This document shows positions 44,413 to 53,372 of a DNA stretch of 64,000 bases, piece after piece. How positions within the stretch are numbered: position 1 is the first letter of the stretch; each line of letters starts with the position of its first letter. The position numbers and the translations under genes are program-made. Origin of the DNA: Aestuariibaculum suncheonense (GTDB taxonomy: Bacteria > Bacteroidota > Bacteroidia > Flavobacteriales > Flavobacteriaceae); contig NZ_JACVXC010000001.1 of the NCBI RefSeq assembly GCF_014596935.1, positions 62,001-126,000 of the forward strand, read 5' to 3'. The notes under the pieces were generated by a model. That model worked only from the letters and a program-made list of their open reading frames with translations, did not search any database and had not been told where the DNA came from.

Positions 44413-45435
44413 ATGCATACTTATAATCCCATATCGGCACTTCTTGTGTTTTTTAGCATTGGAGCGCTTTTATATTTTTTATTCAGGCCTTCTAAAGGAT
44501 GGTATTGGATTTTAAAGAATCAATTAACGAGTAACGAAAAGACAATAATAGAAGATGTTCTCAAGCAGCTTTATCATTTTGAAAACTCGAATAACAAGGT
44601 TGATATGAAAACCTTGGTGCATATGTTGAGTTTCAGTAATAAAAAAATTGTTGATGCCATTAATATTATGACGGTTAATAATTTAATTTACTTTGAATCC
44701 GACATTTTAAAATTAACCGAAAAAGGACGCGAATATGCACTGCGAATTGTTCGGGTTCACAGACTTTGGGAGCGTTATTTGGCCGAGAAAACGGGGTTTC
44801 ATAAAATAGAATGGCACGATAGAGCCGAGTCTATGGAACACCGGTTAAACCATGATGAGGTTGAGGAATTATCAAGACATTTAGGCCACCCAAAATTCGA
44901 TCCGCATGGTGATCCTATTCCGACTAAAACGGGTAAAATGGCGCAGGTAAAAGGCGTAGAATTACCGTTGTTACAAGTTGGAGCTATGGGGAGAATCACG
45001 CATATTGAAGATGAACCTGAAGTGATTTACAAACAGATTTTAGCTGAAAACATTCATATAGGATCCTTAATCAAAGTGGTCGAAAATAATGTAACACGTA
45101 TCGTGTTTCTTTCGGAAGGTGAGGAGTTTAAATTAGCTCCGATAGTCGCGGCGAATTTAACCGTGGCACCATTGGAAAAGGAAATTTTGGTTGAAGATAA
45201 TGTTACGCGTTTATCCAGTTTAACTGAAAATGAAACCGCAAAAATTATTGGAATTTCAAGAGAAAGTCGTGGAGAAAGTCGTAGACGATTGCTTGATCTG
45301 GGTTTTGTAAAAGGGGCTCAGGTAAGTATCGATTTAGTCAATCCCTTAGGGGAACCTAATGCGTATTTAATTAAAGGGACATCTATTGCCTTGCGTAACG
45401 ACCAGGCAGCAAAAATCCTGATTAAAAAAGATTAA
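44413..45435 (+). CDS. Membrane-anchored DtxR-like regulator fused to a FeoA domain
   Basis: A 340-residue protein combining three parts. Residues about 7-24 are a membrane helix (ISALLVFFSIGALLYFLF). Residues about 40-175 resemble a DtxR/MntR regulator: winged helix, then VHRLWERYLAEKTGF, HDRAESMEHRL (E139 and E142-H143 aligned with MntR metal ligands) and FDPHGDPIP. The C-terminal ~75 residues are a FeoA/SH3 domain (RRRLLDLGFVKGAQV; GTSIALRNDQAAKI). FeoA normally helps FeoB. It is 3 nt upstream of the FeoB GTPase gene. It lacks the usual N-terminal metal-ligand segment, replaced by the helix, so DNA binding is uncertain. A membrane sensor or FeoB cofactor is also possible. Confidence 0.85.
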   Translation: MHTYNPISALLVFFSIGALLYFLFRPSKGWYWILKNQLTSNEKTIIEDVLKQLYHFENSNNKVDMKTLVHMLSFSNKKIVDAINIMTVNNLIYFESDILKLTEKGREYALRIVRVHRLWERYLAEKTGFHKIEWHDRAESMEHRLNHDEVEELSRHLGHPKFDPHGDPIPTKTGKMAQVKGVELPLLQVGAMGRITHIEDEPEVIYKQILAENIHIGSLIKVVENNVTRIVFLSEGEEFKLAPIVAANLTVAPLEKEILVEDNVTRLSSLTENETAKIIGISRESRGESRRRLLDLGFVKGAQVSIDLVNPLGEPNAYLIKGTSIALRNDQAAKILIKKD

Positions 45436-45438
45436 ATT

Positions 45439-46203
45439 ATGGAAACGAAAATACAAAGTGCCTGCGAAACCTGTGAGCATTTCAACAGGGACGGACTGAA
45501 AAAATTGGGTGTTCGTACCGATAATTTCGATTTTGTTGTGGCGCTGGCAGGGAATCCAAATACAGGTAAGAGTACGGTGTTTAATGCGCTTACAGGCTTG
45601 CGTCAGCATACCGGAAACTGGCCGGGGAAAACGGTGACAAGGGCAGAAGGAGGTTTTGAATACAATACTAAAAAATATAAACTGGTCGATTTACCGGGAA
45701 CCTATTCTTTAATGTCGACTTCCGAAGATGAAGAAGCGGCCAGAGATTTCATTCTTTTCGGAAAACCAGATGTTACTGTTATTGTTGTTGATGCTAATCG
45801 TTTGGAGCGTAACCTGAATCTTGTACTTCAAATTTTAGAGATTACCGACAAAGCCGTGCTGTGTTTAAACCTTATGGACGAAGCCAAACGTAACGACGTT
45901 GAAATTGATGTACGTACCTTATCGCGCGATTTGGGGATCCCAGTCGTGCCGGCTAGCGCAAGATTTAATCGTGGTATTCCTGAACTTATTCAAACCATTA
46001 GTGAAATAGCCAGTGGTAAGATGGTGTGTAAACCGCATCGCATAAAAAGTGTCCCTGAAAATATTGAAAAGGCAGTTAAAACTTTAACCGTTGAAATTGA
46101 AAAGGAATTCCCGAATATCTCTAACAGTCGTTGGATTGCCTTCCGATTATTAGAGGGCGATAAAAAAATAATTGAAGCGCTGAGAAAAGGTGAATTTGTT
46201 TAA
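45439..46203 (+). CDS. FeoB GTPase half (split ferrous iron transporter)
   Basis: A 254-residue G protein equal to the N-terminal domain of FeoB. G1 [20 protein letters not shown]3 [10 protein letters not shown]4 NLMDEA and G5 PASARF are all intact, followed by the start of the helical guanine-dissociation-inhibitor domain ([12 protein letters not shown]). A TAA stop at 46201-46203 then separates it from the permease half, which continues in the same reading frame. The N-terminal ~30 residues carry CETCEHF, a CxxC not found in standard FeoB. Together with the permease gene it should import Fe2+ or Mn2+. Confidence 0.92.
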   Translation: METKIQSACETCEHFNRDGLKKLGVRTDNFDFVVALAGNPNTGKSTVFNALTGLRQHTGNWPGKTVTRAEGGFEYNTKKYKLVDLPGTYSLMSTSEDEEAARDFILFGKPDVTVIVVDANRLERNLNLVLQILEITDKAVLCLNLMDEAKRNDVEIDVRTLSRDLGIPVVPASARFNRGIPELIQTISEIASGKMVCKPHRIKSVPENIEKAVKTLTVEIEKEFPNISNSRWIAFRLLEGDKKIIEALRKGEFV

Positions 46204-46215
46204 TTGAAAATTCTA

Positions 46216-47634
46216 ATGAAACAAAATAATATTGATCATATCATCGAATTATCTAACGAGTTGCGTTGGCAAATAGGCGATGAATTTCACGATAACTTAA
46301 CCGAGAGTATTTATGCCGACGCAGCCGATATTGTTAAAGATACGGTGCGTTCTAAGGATTCTGAAAGAAGATTTAGGTTAGATGCGAAAATCGATAAAAT
46401 CGTGACCAGTAAACGCTTCGGATTCCCAATCATGTTTTTAATTCTGGGTACCGTATTATGGTTGACAATTCAGGGCGCAAATTACCCATCGTCTCTATTA
46501 GCTAATCTCTTACTGGATATCATTCACCCGGCGCTAAAAAGTGGGGCGGCAGGTTTGGGTATGCCTTGGTGGCTTGATGGATTTTTAATTGATGGCGTGT
46601 ATCTCGCCGTGGCGTGGGTAATAGCCGTTATGCTACCACCTATGGCTATCTTTTTTCCTATGTTCACCTTGTTGGAAGATTTTGGCTATTTGCCGCGTGT
46701 AGCGTTCAATTTAGATGCATTGTTTAATAAGTCGGGAGCACATGGTAAACAGGCCTTAACCATGAGTATGGGTTTTGGTTGTAATGCAGCCGGTGTGGTA
46801 GCCACTAGGATTATTGACAGTCCAAGAGAGCGACTTATTGCGATTTTAACCAATAATTTCTCATTGTGTAACGGACGTTGGCCAACACAAATTTTAATTG
46901 CAACCATTTTTATCGGTGCTGTAGTGCCGAAATCCTTATCCAGTTTTGTGTCATTATTGGCGGTCATTGGAGTAGCGGTACTTGGTATGGTGTTCATGTT
47001 TGGGGTTTCATGGGGATTATCAAAAACCGTTTTGAAAGGTGAAGTCTCAACCTTTAATTTGGAATTACCACCCTATAGACCCCCGCGTTTCTGGAAAACC
47101 ATTTACACCTCCCTGATCGATAGAACCTTAATTGTGTTATGGCGTGCCATCGTGTTTGCTGCCCCGGCAGGAGCCGTAATTTGGTTGATATCAAATATTC
47201 ACATCGGTAACGAAAGTATTGCAGCCTGGGCGATACATAGTATGGATGGTTTCGGGTTTCTTTTAGGGCTTAACGGTGTAATTTTATTAGCCTATATCGT
47301 GGCGATTCCGGCAAATGAAATTGTGATTCCAACTATATTAATGTTAACGGTTTTAGTTACTGGTGTTGGAGTTGGTGAAGGTGCAGGTGTGATGTTTGAA
47401 TTGGATTCTATTAATGCTACAGCCGACGTGCTAAAAGCAGGAGGGTGGACCTTGTTAACGGCTATAAATCTGATGCTGTTTAGTTTACTTCATAATCCAT
47501 GTAGTACAACCATTTATACCATTTATAAAGAAACCAACAGTGTTAAATGGACAGTGGTAGCCTCGGTTATGCCGGTAATTTTAGGGTTTATCGTTACCTT
47601 TTTAGTGGCGCAACTATGGCGTCTTATGTTTTAA
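46216..47634 (+). CDS. FeoB permease half (split ferrous iron transporter)
   Basis: About 472 residues equal to the FeoB membrane domain: a cytoplasmic N-terminal part ([18 protein letters not shown] junction), two Gate (nucleoside recognition) regions and about ten helices. The pore cysteines are present in [15 protein letters not shown] and [17 protein letters not shown]. The ATG at 46216 lies four codons after the stop of the GTPase gene, in the same frame, so an ancestral single feoB was split by one stop. Substrate could be Fe2+ or Mn2+; the neighbouring MntR-type regulators leave this open. Confidence 0.92.
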   Translation: MKQNNIDHIIELSNELRWQIGDEFHDNLTESIYADAADIVKDTVRSKDSERRFRLDAKIDKIVTSKRFGFPIMFLILGTVLWLTIQGANYPSSLLANLLLDIIHPALKSGAAGLGMPWWLDGFLIDGVYLAVAWVIAVMLPPMAIFFPMFTLLEDFGYLPRVAFNLDALFNKSGAHGKQALTMSMGFGCNAAGVVATRIIDSPRERLIAILTNNFSLCNGRWPTQILIATIFIGAVVPKSLSSFVSLLAVIGVAVLGMVFMFGVSWGLSKTVLKGEVSTFNLELPPYRPPRFWKTIYTSLIDRTLIVLWRAIVFAAPAGAVIWLISNIHIGNESIAAWAIHSMDGFGFLLGLNGVILLAYIVAIPANEIVIPTILMLTVLVTGVGVGEGAGVMFELDSINATADVLKAGGWTLLTAINLMLFSLLHNPCSTTIYTIYKETNSVKWTVVASVMPVILGFIVTFLVAQLWRLMF

Positions 47635-47786
47635 AAGGAATTAATGCCAGATGGAATAGAGTCAAAATCTGAATTTGAATAAATCGATTATTATTTAAGA
47701 CGTGTCTATATTACCGCAAACACGACATGCTTCTTTTAATGTCAAATGTTAGAAGATATAGAGGTTTATGTTGGGTCCAACTTAAG

Positions 47787-50033
47787 TTATTTCAAAGTGT
47801 ATCGTAAACCGAAGAAAAGACGTCTGCCTTGATTGGGTCCATAAACGTATGAAGGATCAAAGGTTAAACCGTAAGGATTTTCAGGGGTAACCATTGCATT
47901 GCCATCATTATCGAATGCGACCTGTTCATCAAATGGGTCATGGGCTCTGGCAATAATAAACGGGTTGCCTTTATTTGGTGTCCAGTTCAATAGGTTTTTA
48001 ATACCGCCGTAAATTTCAAAATGGTTTAAGCCGTCGTAAGTAAACTGAATATTTTGAATACTCCATACAGGTGATTCCGGTAATCTGGGATCTAAGTCGC
48101 CTAAAAGGGGTAATGCCATGGGACCATAAATGTTTCCTGTATAATCTAAGCTTAAATTGTATTTGTAAAGTTTGTAGGTTGCAGCCCAGGTTCCGGTAAA
48201 ACTTTCAGTAAGTATTTGCTGTTCTGTAATCTCGTTTTCAGTTTTAGAAACATCTTGAAATGTAACACCAGCAAGAAGTTTTAAGCCGTTTGAAAACATG
48301 GTATCTATGTTTAAGCTTACACCCTTACTTACCGCTTTCCCTTCCAGATTATCATAAATAATTTGATTCGGATTGGTCTCGTAATCCGGTAAAATAATAT
48401 TCGTAAAGTGGGTATACCATGCCGAGGCATCTAAGCCAATCATAATCCCGCTTTTGGTGTATAGTTTGGTTAAATAATTCAGATTGATATTATACGATCG
48501 TTCAGGTTTTAGTGCTTCGGTAATCACTACGTCTCTGGCACCAGTTAAAGCAGCGTGCTCTTCAGTAAATAAATTAACCACTCTAAATCCTGTGCCTGCG
48601 TTTAAACGTAGAATATCATTGTTTGAGGGTTTGAATTTATAGGCGATTCGTGGCGTAAATATGTTACCGTGTCGTTTGTCGTAATCGTAACGAGCACCTA
48701 ATAACATATTGTGTTTTTCATTAAAAGCAATTTCATCTTGTACAAAAAATGAAGGAATAACAATCTCGTCGACTTTGATGGTAGCCGGGGTATTGTCATT
48801 GTAAAAATTGTATCGTGCTGCCGCCCCGAATAATAAATTGTGGTTGGTTAAAGATTTATCCCAGGTAAATTGTCCGAACCCGATGCGTTGTGTTGCCAAG
48901 TACGGTGTATTTCCGTAAACAGAATTCTGATCGTGATCGGTATAAGAGAATTGAAATAAAATGTTTTCATCGATAGGTAACTGGTATTTTCCTAGTACTT
49001 CAAAGCGTTTGGTGTAAATGCTTTCTCCGTAAATGTCATCGCCACCACGGTAACTGGGGTTCCATTCCATTTCCCCGCCCCAGCGGTCTTCATAAAAGAA
49101 ACGTCCGGCAACAGAAAATAAGCGATTGTTTAATCGGTTGAAGTTCCATTTCTGAAATACAGAAATGCGTTCCTGTAGGGTTAAATCTGTGAAATTATCA
49201 TGGTTGTTATCTATAGGGTTACTGTAATTGAAGTAATTAATTCCGGTTAAAATATCGGTATTACGCCCTAGTTTAGCTTTAAAGCCTAAATCGGTATTCA
49301 CTTCTCCCCATCCTGAAACATAACTGTCTGCGAAAACTAAGGGAGCATGCTCAGGAAGTTTGGTGATGATGTTGATTAAACCACCAACAGCTTCACTTCC
49401 GTAAAGGGAGGAAGCCGGACCTTTGACGATTTCAATTTGTTCTATTAAAGAATTCGGAATACCCGATAGACCATAAACAGTCGAAAGCCCGCTAACAATC
49501 GGCATACCATCAATTAAAACTAAAGTGTACGGACCTTCCAGTCCGTTAATGTGAATGTCACCGGTATTACAGACATTACAGTTAATTTGCGGGCGAACAC
49601 CATTAACATTCTGTAAAGCTTCAAAAATATTTGGTGTTGGGTTTTTCTTAAGGAAAGCTGAACTGTAAACTTCAACAGGAACGGGGCTTTCTAATCTGGA
49701 AACTGCTTTTAATGTTCCCGTAACTACAACTTCGTCAAGCAGGTCCGATTCGTCTAAATGAAAGTTGATTTTAACAGTATCTGTTTTTACTTCAATGGGT
49801 TTTGTTTGCGTTTTATATCCTGTAAAAGATGCCGATATGTTATACGTCCCCGTTTCGATATTGTCAATTTTAAAGAAGCCTTGGTCATCAGTAATAGCAC
49901 CTTTAGAGAGGGCTTTAATAAACACATTAACATAGGGTAGTGGTTCAAGGTTAGAATATACACGGCCACTAATTTGTTGTTGTGCGTTTAAGGAAATAGT
50001 AGTTGTTAATAGTAAAAAAATTAGAGGTCTCAT
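47787..50033 (-). CDS. TonB-dependent receptor, probably for a metal complex
   Basis: A 748-residue outer-membrane receptor. Order: signal peptide, carboxypeptidase-like beta-sandwich (about 20-90, SGRVYSNLEPLPYVNV), plug domain (about 105-225, EVVVTGTLKAVSR; VLIDGMPIVSGLSTVYG; IEIVKGPASSLYGSEAVGG) and a 22-strand barrel ending in LFFGLRYTLK. The plug holds CNVC (C152 and C155) just before GDIHINGLEGPYT, unusual for a siderophore receptor and apt for binding a soft or transition metal. Divergent from an MntR-type regulator, with a shared palindrome overlapping its -33 region. Substrate unproven. Confidence 0.9.
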   Translation of the reverse strand: MRPLIFLLLTTTISLNAQQQISGRVYSNLEPLPYVNVFIKALSKGAITDDQGFFKIDNIETGTYNISASFTGYKTQTKPIEVKTDTVKINFHLDESDLLDEVVVTGTLKAVSRLESPVPVEVYSSAFLKKNPTPNIFEALQNVNGVRPQINCNVCNTGDIHINGLEGPYTLVLIDGMPIVSGLSTVYGLSGIPNSLIEQIEIVKGPASSLYGSEAVGGLINIITKLPEHAPLVFADSYVSGWGEVNTDLGFKAKLGRNTDILTGINYFNYSNPIDNNHDNFTDLTLQERISVFQKWNFNRLNNRLFSVAGRFFYEDRWGGEMEWNPSYRGGDDIYGESIYTKRFEVLGKYQLPIDENILFQFSYTDHDQNSVYGNTPYLATQRIGFGQFTWDKSLTNHNLLFGAAARYNFYNDNTPATIKVDEIVIPSFFVQDEIAFNEKHNMLLGARYDYDKRHGNIFTPRIAYKFKPSNNDILRLNAGTGFRVVNLFTEEHAALTGARDVVITEALKPERSYNINLNYLTKLYTKSGIMIGLDASAWYTHFTNIILPDYETNPNQIIYDNLEGKAVSKGVSLNIDTMFSNGLKLLAGVTFQDVSKTENEITEQQILTESFTGTWAATYKLYKYNLSLDYTGNIYGPMALPLLGDLDPRLPESPVWSIQNIQFTYDGLNHFEIYGGIKNLLNWTPNKGNPFIIARAHDPFDEQVAFDNDGNAMVTPENPYGLTFDPSYVYGPNQGRRLFFGLRYTLK

Positions 50034-50047
50034 TAAATTTGTTTTTG

Positions 50048-50055
50048 CAAATATA
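50048..50055 (-). promoter_or_regulatory. -7 box of the TonB receptor gene
   Basis: TATATTTG on the minus strand, about 15 nt before the ATG. The palindrome at 50062-50082 covers the expected -33 position. Confidence 0.5.
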
Positions 50056-50061
50056 AATATA

Positions 50062-50082
50062 AATTTAGGTTAGTCTAAAAAT
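50062..50082. promoter_or_regulatory. Putative DtxR/MntR-type operator in the receptor/regulator divergent region
   Basis: AATTTAG-GTTAGT-CTAAAAAT; the core TTTAG-N6-CTAAA equals that at 44287-44302. Its left half TTAGGTTAG also equals half of the IdeR/DtxR iron box consensus. Position over the receptor promoter fits repression. Confidence 0.6.
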
Positions 50083-50104
50083 AGTTTTAAAATAATGATT
50101 AATA

Positions 50105-50112
50105 TATATTTG
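50105..50112 (+). promoter_or_regulatory. -7 box of the MntR-type regulator gene
   Basis: TATATTTG, 22 nt before the ATG at 50134. Confidence 0.5.
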
Positions 50113-50133
50113 TAATAATTAAAATTCAGAACC

Positions 50134-50790
50134 ATGATTACGTTAACCGAGGAGAATTATATTAAGTCCATTTATCAATTGGGTAGGTATGGAACATTAA
50201 CGGTCAGTACCAATAGTATTGCAGAAGCTCTGGAAACGAAAGCCTCTTCGGTAACCGATATGGTTAAGAAGTTAGCCGAAAAAGGTTATGCCAATTACAA
50301 ACGTTATCAGGGCGTGTCCTTAACTCCTCAAGGCAAGAAAATTGCTGCCGATGTTGTTAGAAAGCACCGTTTATGGGAGGCGTTTTTGGTAGAAAAGCTG
50401 AATTTTACCTGGGATGAGGTTCATGATATCGCCGAACAGTTAGAGCATATTAAATCTGAAAAGCTGATTAATGAGTTAGATAAGCTATTAGATTATCCAA
50501 CGCACGACCCACATGGCGATCCCATTCCGGATAAGAACGGTGATATTAAGAAAACCGATAAAACCTTACTGTTTAATTTAGCTGAAAACACTAAAGGGGT
50601 TTGTGTTGGTGTGAAAGATACCTCTTCGTCTTTTTTAAAGTATTTAGATAAACATAAAATTGCCTTAGGCTCTGAAATAACGGTGGTCTCTCGCGAAGAT
50701 TTTGATGATTCTATGGTCATTGAAATCAATAACTTAAAAATGAGTATTTCTCAAACAGTGGCCAACAATTTATTTGTAAAAGAAGGGTAA
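50134..50790 (+). CDS. DtxR-family metalloregulator of MntR type
   Basis: A 218-residue metal-dependent repressor: winged-helix domain (about 1-70, NSIAEALETKASSVTDMVKKL), dimerisation/metal domain (about 70-135) and a C-terminal FeoA-like SH3 domain. Candidate ligands align with B. subtilis MntR H77, E99, E102 and H103 as H78, E101, E104 and H105 (HDIAEQLEHI). The DtxR Fe-site cysteine C102 is Glu here, as in Mn-sensing members. The MntR N-terminal Asp is Asn. It is divergent from the TonB receptor, across a palindrome it probably binds. Confidence 0.92.
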   Translation: MITLTEENYIKSIYQLGRYGTLTVSTNSIAEALETKASSVTDMVKKLAEKGYANYKRYQGVSLTPQGKKIAADVVRKHRLWEAFLVEKLNFTWDEVHDIAEQLEHIKSEKLINELDKLLDYPTHDPHGDPIPDKNGDIKKTDKTLLFNLAENTKGVCVGVKDTSSSFLKYLDKHKIALGSEITVVSREDFDDSMVIEINNLKMSISQTVANNLFVKEG

Positions 50791-50801
50791 GAAACTTGTG
50801 T

Positions 50802-50936
50802 TTAATGACAACCACAGTTGTCCTCACCGCAGGCTTTTTTCGATTTCTTTTTTTTCCAAAAGAATTTTCTAATCAAGTAGAGTAAAGCTAAAGCGACAGC
50901 CGAAAAAACGAGAATATTTTGAATAAGGGTGTTCAT
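50802..50936 (-). CDS. FeoB-associated Cys-rich membrane peptide
   Basis: A 44-residue peptide that was too short for routine ORF calling. It begins MNTLIQNILVFSAVALALLY (one membrane helix, about 7-23), followed by a very basic stretch (RKFFWKKKKSKK) and a Cys-rich tail ACGEDNCGCH. This matches the small Cys-rich membrane proteins encoded after feoB in many bacteria. It lies 38 nt after the feoB stop on the same strand, as last gene of feoA-feoB. It probably assists FeoB; mechanism unknown. Confidence 0.85.
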   Translation of the reverse strand: MNTLIQNILVFSAVALALLYLIRKFFWKKKKSKKACGEDNCGCH

Positions 50937-50974
50937 AAGCAATTAGCCGTTTTATGTTATCGAACCTTTCGCTG

Positions 50975-53074
50975 TTATTTTAAAAATTGATAAGCGATTA
51001 AAGCGACCACATAGGCCAGTCCGCTCATAAATACTAATTGCAATGATGGCCATTTCCAGCTATTGGTTTCCCGCTTAACAATCGCCAGAGTACTCATACA
51101 TTGCATCGCGAAAGCATAAAATAATAACAGGGATATGCCGGAGGCAAAGTTGAATAGTGGGCCGCCCAAAATAGGGTTCACTTCAGCAGCCATTCGGTTT
51201 TTAATCGTGGCTTCGTCATCGCTGCCTACACTGTAAATTGTAGCCAGAGTACCAACAAATACCTCGCGGGCAGCAAAACTACTCACAATGGCGATACCTA
51301 TTTTCCAGTCGTAACCAAGTGGTCTGATCACCGGCTCGATAGCGCGACCTGTAATGCCAATAAAGGAATGTTCTAATTTAAATGACGCGACATGCTGTTG
51401 CAGCTCATCTTCAGATATATCCTGTGATGCATATGCTTTAGTAACAAGCTCTTCCGCTTTATTAAAATTATCTCCCGGACCATAAGAGGCTAAAAACCAC
51501 AATATTATGGAAATGGCTAAAATAATTTTACCCGCACCAAAAACAAACGATTTTGTTTTTTCTAATACCGTTAGCGTTACGTTTTTAAATAAAGGCAATT
51601 TGTAGTTCGGCATTTCAACCACAAAAAACGATTTACTTCGTATTTTTAAAATTTTATTTAAAATATAAGCCGAGCCTACTGCTGCTCCAAATCCTAAAAG
51701 GTATAATAGCATAAGGGTTAATGCCTGATATCCTAATCCTAAAAAGCGACCTTCAGGAATGACTAAAGATATAATAATTAAATACACAGGAAGTCTTGCC
51801 GAACAGGTAGTAAATGGCGTTACTAAAATGGTAATTAAACGTTCTTTCCAGCTTTCAATATTTCGAGTAGCCATAACTGCAGGAATAGCACAGGCTGTCC
51901 CTGATATTAAAGGGACTACACTTTTTCCGCTAAGTCCAAAACGACGCATAACGCGATCCATTAAAAAGACCACACGGCTCATGTATCCGCTTTCTTCTAA
52001 AACAGAAATGAATAAGAATAAGAAAGCAATTTGCGGAATGAAAATAACGATACCACCAAGTCCGGGAATAATGCCTTCGGCCAGTAAATTGGTGAACGCA
52101 CCATCAGGTAATTTATCCTTCACCCATTCGCTAAGAGAAGCAAAAGCGCTATCGATAAAGTCCATGGGTACACTCGACCAGTCGTAAATCGCCTGGAAAA
52201 TGGTCAGTAAAATGAAAAAGAAAATAAGATAGCCCCAAACTTTATGGGTTAAGATTCGGTCTAGTTTCGTACGTAAGTCTTTAGCTTGAGAGCTGTCTAT
52301 CGTTTGCCCGACCTTAAGCACGTTATTAATAAACTGATAGCGTTTAATGGTTTCCTTTTGCTGTAAACGTTTCAGGTCGGCCTTACTTTTGGTTTTAAAA
52401 TCGTTTAAAGCTTCAACTTCGTTTCGGTCAATCTTTCCGAAGTTAACATCTTGTGTAATCACCAGCCATAATTTGTAAAGCAACTGGTTTGGGAAGGCTT
52501 TGCGTAGCCTGTTAAAATAGTCAATGTCTACCTCCGATGCATTTAAACAAGGTTCGGCAGAAACGTCTTTGTAATTGGTGATGAGTTGTTTTAACTCGTC
52601 AATGCCTTGTTTTTTTCGGGTGCTGACTAAGGCAATTTTTGTTTTTAGTTCTTTTTCTAAATACGGAATATCTAAAGAAATGCCTTTGTATGCCATCCTG
52701 TCTGCCATATTAATCACCAGGATGGTCGGGATTTCTAAATCTTTAATTTGAGTAAACAGTAGTAAGTTACGCTTTAAATTTTCAACATCGCTAACTACAA
52801 CCGCGACATCAGGGAAATCTTTATCATTTTTATTCAGTAGCAATTCAATCACTACATTTTCATCTAACGACGATGCGTTTAAACTGTAAGTTCCGGGTAA
52901 ATCAATAATATGTGCCTTAACGCCACGTGGCAGTTTGCAAATCCCTTCTTTTTTTTCAACCGTAATACCCGGGTAGTTTCCAACCTTTTGGTTTAATCCT
53001 GTAAGGGCATTGAAAACAGAGGTTTTTCCTGTATTGGGGTTTCCTATTAAAGCGACATTAATTTGTTTACTCAT
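50975..53074 (-). CDS. feoB: Ferrous iron transporter FeoB, full length
   Basis: Fe2+ importer of the inner membrane. The 699 residues have the GTPase domain ([37 protein letters not shown]), the helical domain and the complete permease part with Gate cysteine motifs (LISGTACAIPAVMATR) and AFAMQCMSTLAIVKRE. It overlaps feoA by 8 nt and is followed by the Cys-rich peptide gene, a normal feoABC-like operon. It is a second FeoB in this 9-kb interval, paralogous to the split one. Confidence 0.96.
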   Translation of the reverse strand: MSKQINVALIGNPNTGKTSVFNALTGLNQKVGNYPGITVEKKEGICKLPRGVKAHIIDLPGTYSLNASSLDENVVIELLLNKNDKDFPDVAVVVSDVENLKRNLLLFTQIKDLEIPTILVINMADRMAYKGISLDIPYLEKELKTKIALVSTRKKQGIDELKQLITNYKDVSAEPCLNASEVDIDYFNRLRKAFPNQLLYKLWLVITQDVNFGKIDRNEVEALNDFKTKSKADLKRLQQKETIKRYQFINNVLKVGQTIDSSQAKDLRTKLDRILTHKVWGYLIFFFILLTIFQAIYDWSSVPMDFIDSAFASLSEWVKDKLPDGAFTNLLAEGIIPGLGGIVIFIPQIAFLFLFISVLEESGYMSRVVFLMDRVMRRFGLSGKSVVPLISGTACAIPAVMATRNIESWKERLITILVTPFTTCSARLPVYLIIISLVIPEGRFLGLGYQALTLMLLYLLGFGAAVGSAYILNKILKIRSKSFFVVEMPNYKLPLFKNVTLTVLEKTKSFVFGAGKIILAISIILWFLASYGPGDNFNKAEELVTKAYASQDISEDELQQHVASFKLEHSFIGITGRAIEPVIRPLGYDWKIGIAIVSSFAAREVFVGTLATIYSVGSDDEATIKNRMAAEVNPILGGPLFNFASGISLLLFYAFAMQCMSTLAIVKRETNSWKWPSLQLVFMSGLAYVVALIAYQFLK

Positions 53075-53300
53075 CTACTTTCTCAATTAAGATATGATTA
53101 GCAGTTTCTTTTCTAATAGCCACATGAGAGCCGTTAATGTTTAAATACATCGGGTCTTGAAAAGGTGCTAATTGAACAAGCTCGACCGTATTACCAGGAA
53201 GGCACCCCATTTCTAATAGTTTTAGAGGAATGTGAATGGACGAAACATCGGTGATAGTTGCTTTTTCGCCACGTTTTAGATGTGCTAAAGTATGTTTCAA
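53067..53300 (-). CDS. feoA: Ferrous iron transport accessory protein FeoA
   Basis: A 77-residue SH3-fold protein with the FeoA pattern: LKRGEKATITDVS, LLEMGCLPGNTVELVQ, DPMYLNINGSHVAIRKETA. FeoA is needed for FeoB activity. First gene of the feoA-feoB-Cys-peptide operon. The upstream gap (53301-53372) contains TTTAGGCTAAA, which holds the half-sites of the putative operator but with wrong spacing. Confidence 0.94.
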   Translation of the reverse strand: MKHTLAHLKRGEKATITDVSSIHIPLKLLEMGCLPGNTVELVQLAPFQDPMYLNINGSHVAIRKETANHILIEKVDE

Positions 53301-53372
53301 GCTTATTTAGATTGATTTTAAAGAAGCAAAAGTAATGTAAATATTTAGGCTAAAAAAATTGTAGGCAAAAAA

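Noticed and set aside
46201-46203. Sequencing error as the explanation of the split FeoB
   Set aside because: Cannot be excluded, but a usable ATG closely follows the stop and both halves are otherwise intact, which fits a real split; kept as a finding with that caveat.
51759-52187. 142-residue plus-strand ORF inside feoB
   Set aside because: Antisense to the FeoB permease part, composition follows from the complementary strand.
53335-53360. Third copy of the metal operator upstream of feoA (TTTAGGCTAAA)
   Set aside because: The half-sites are present but with 1 nt instead of 6 nt between them, so it is not the same element.
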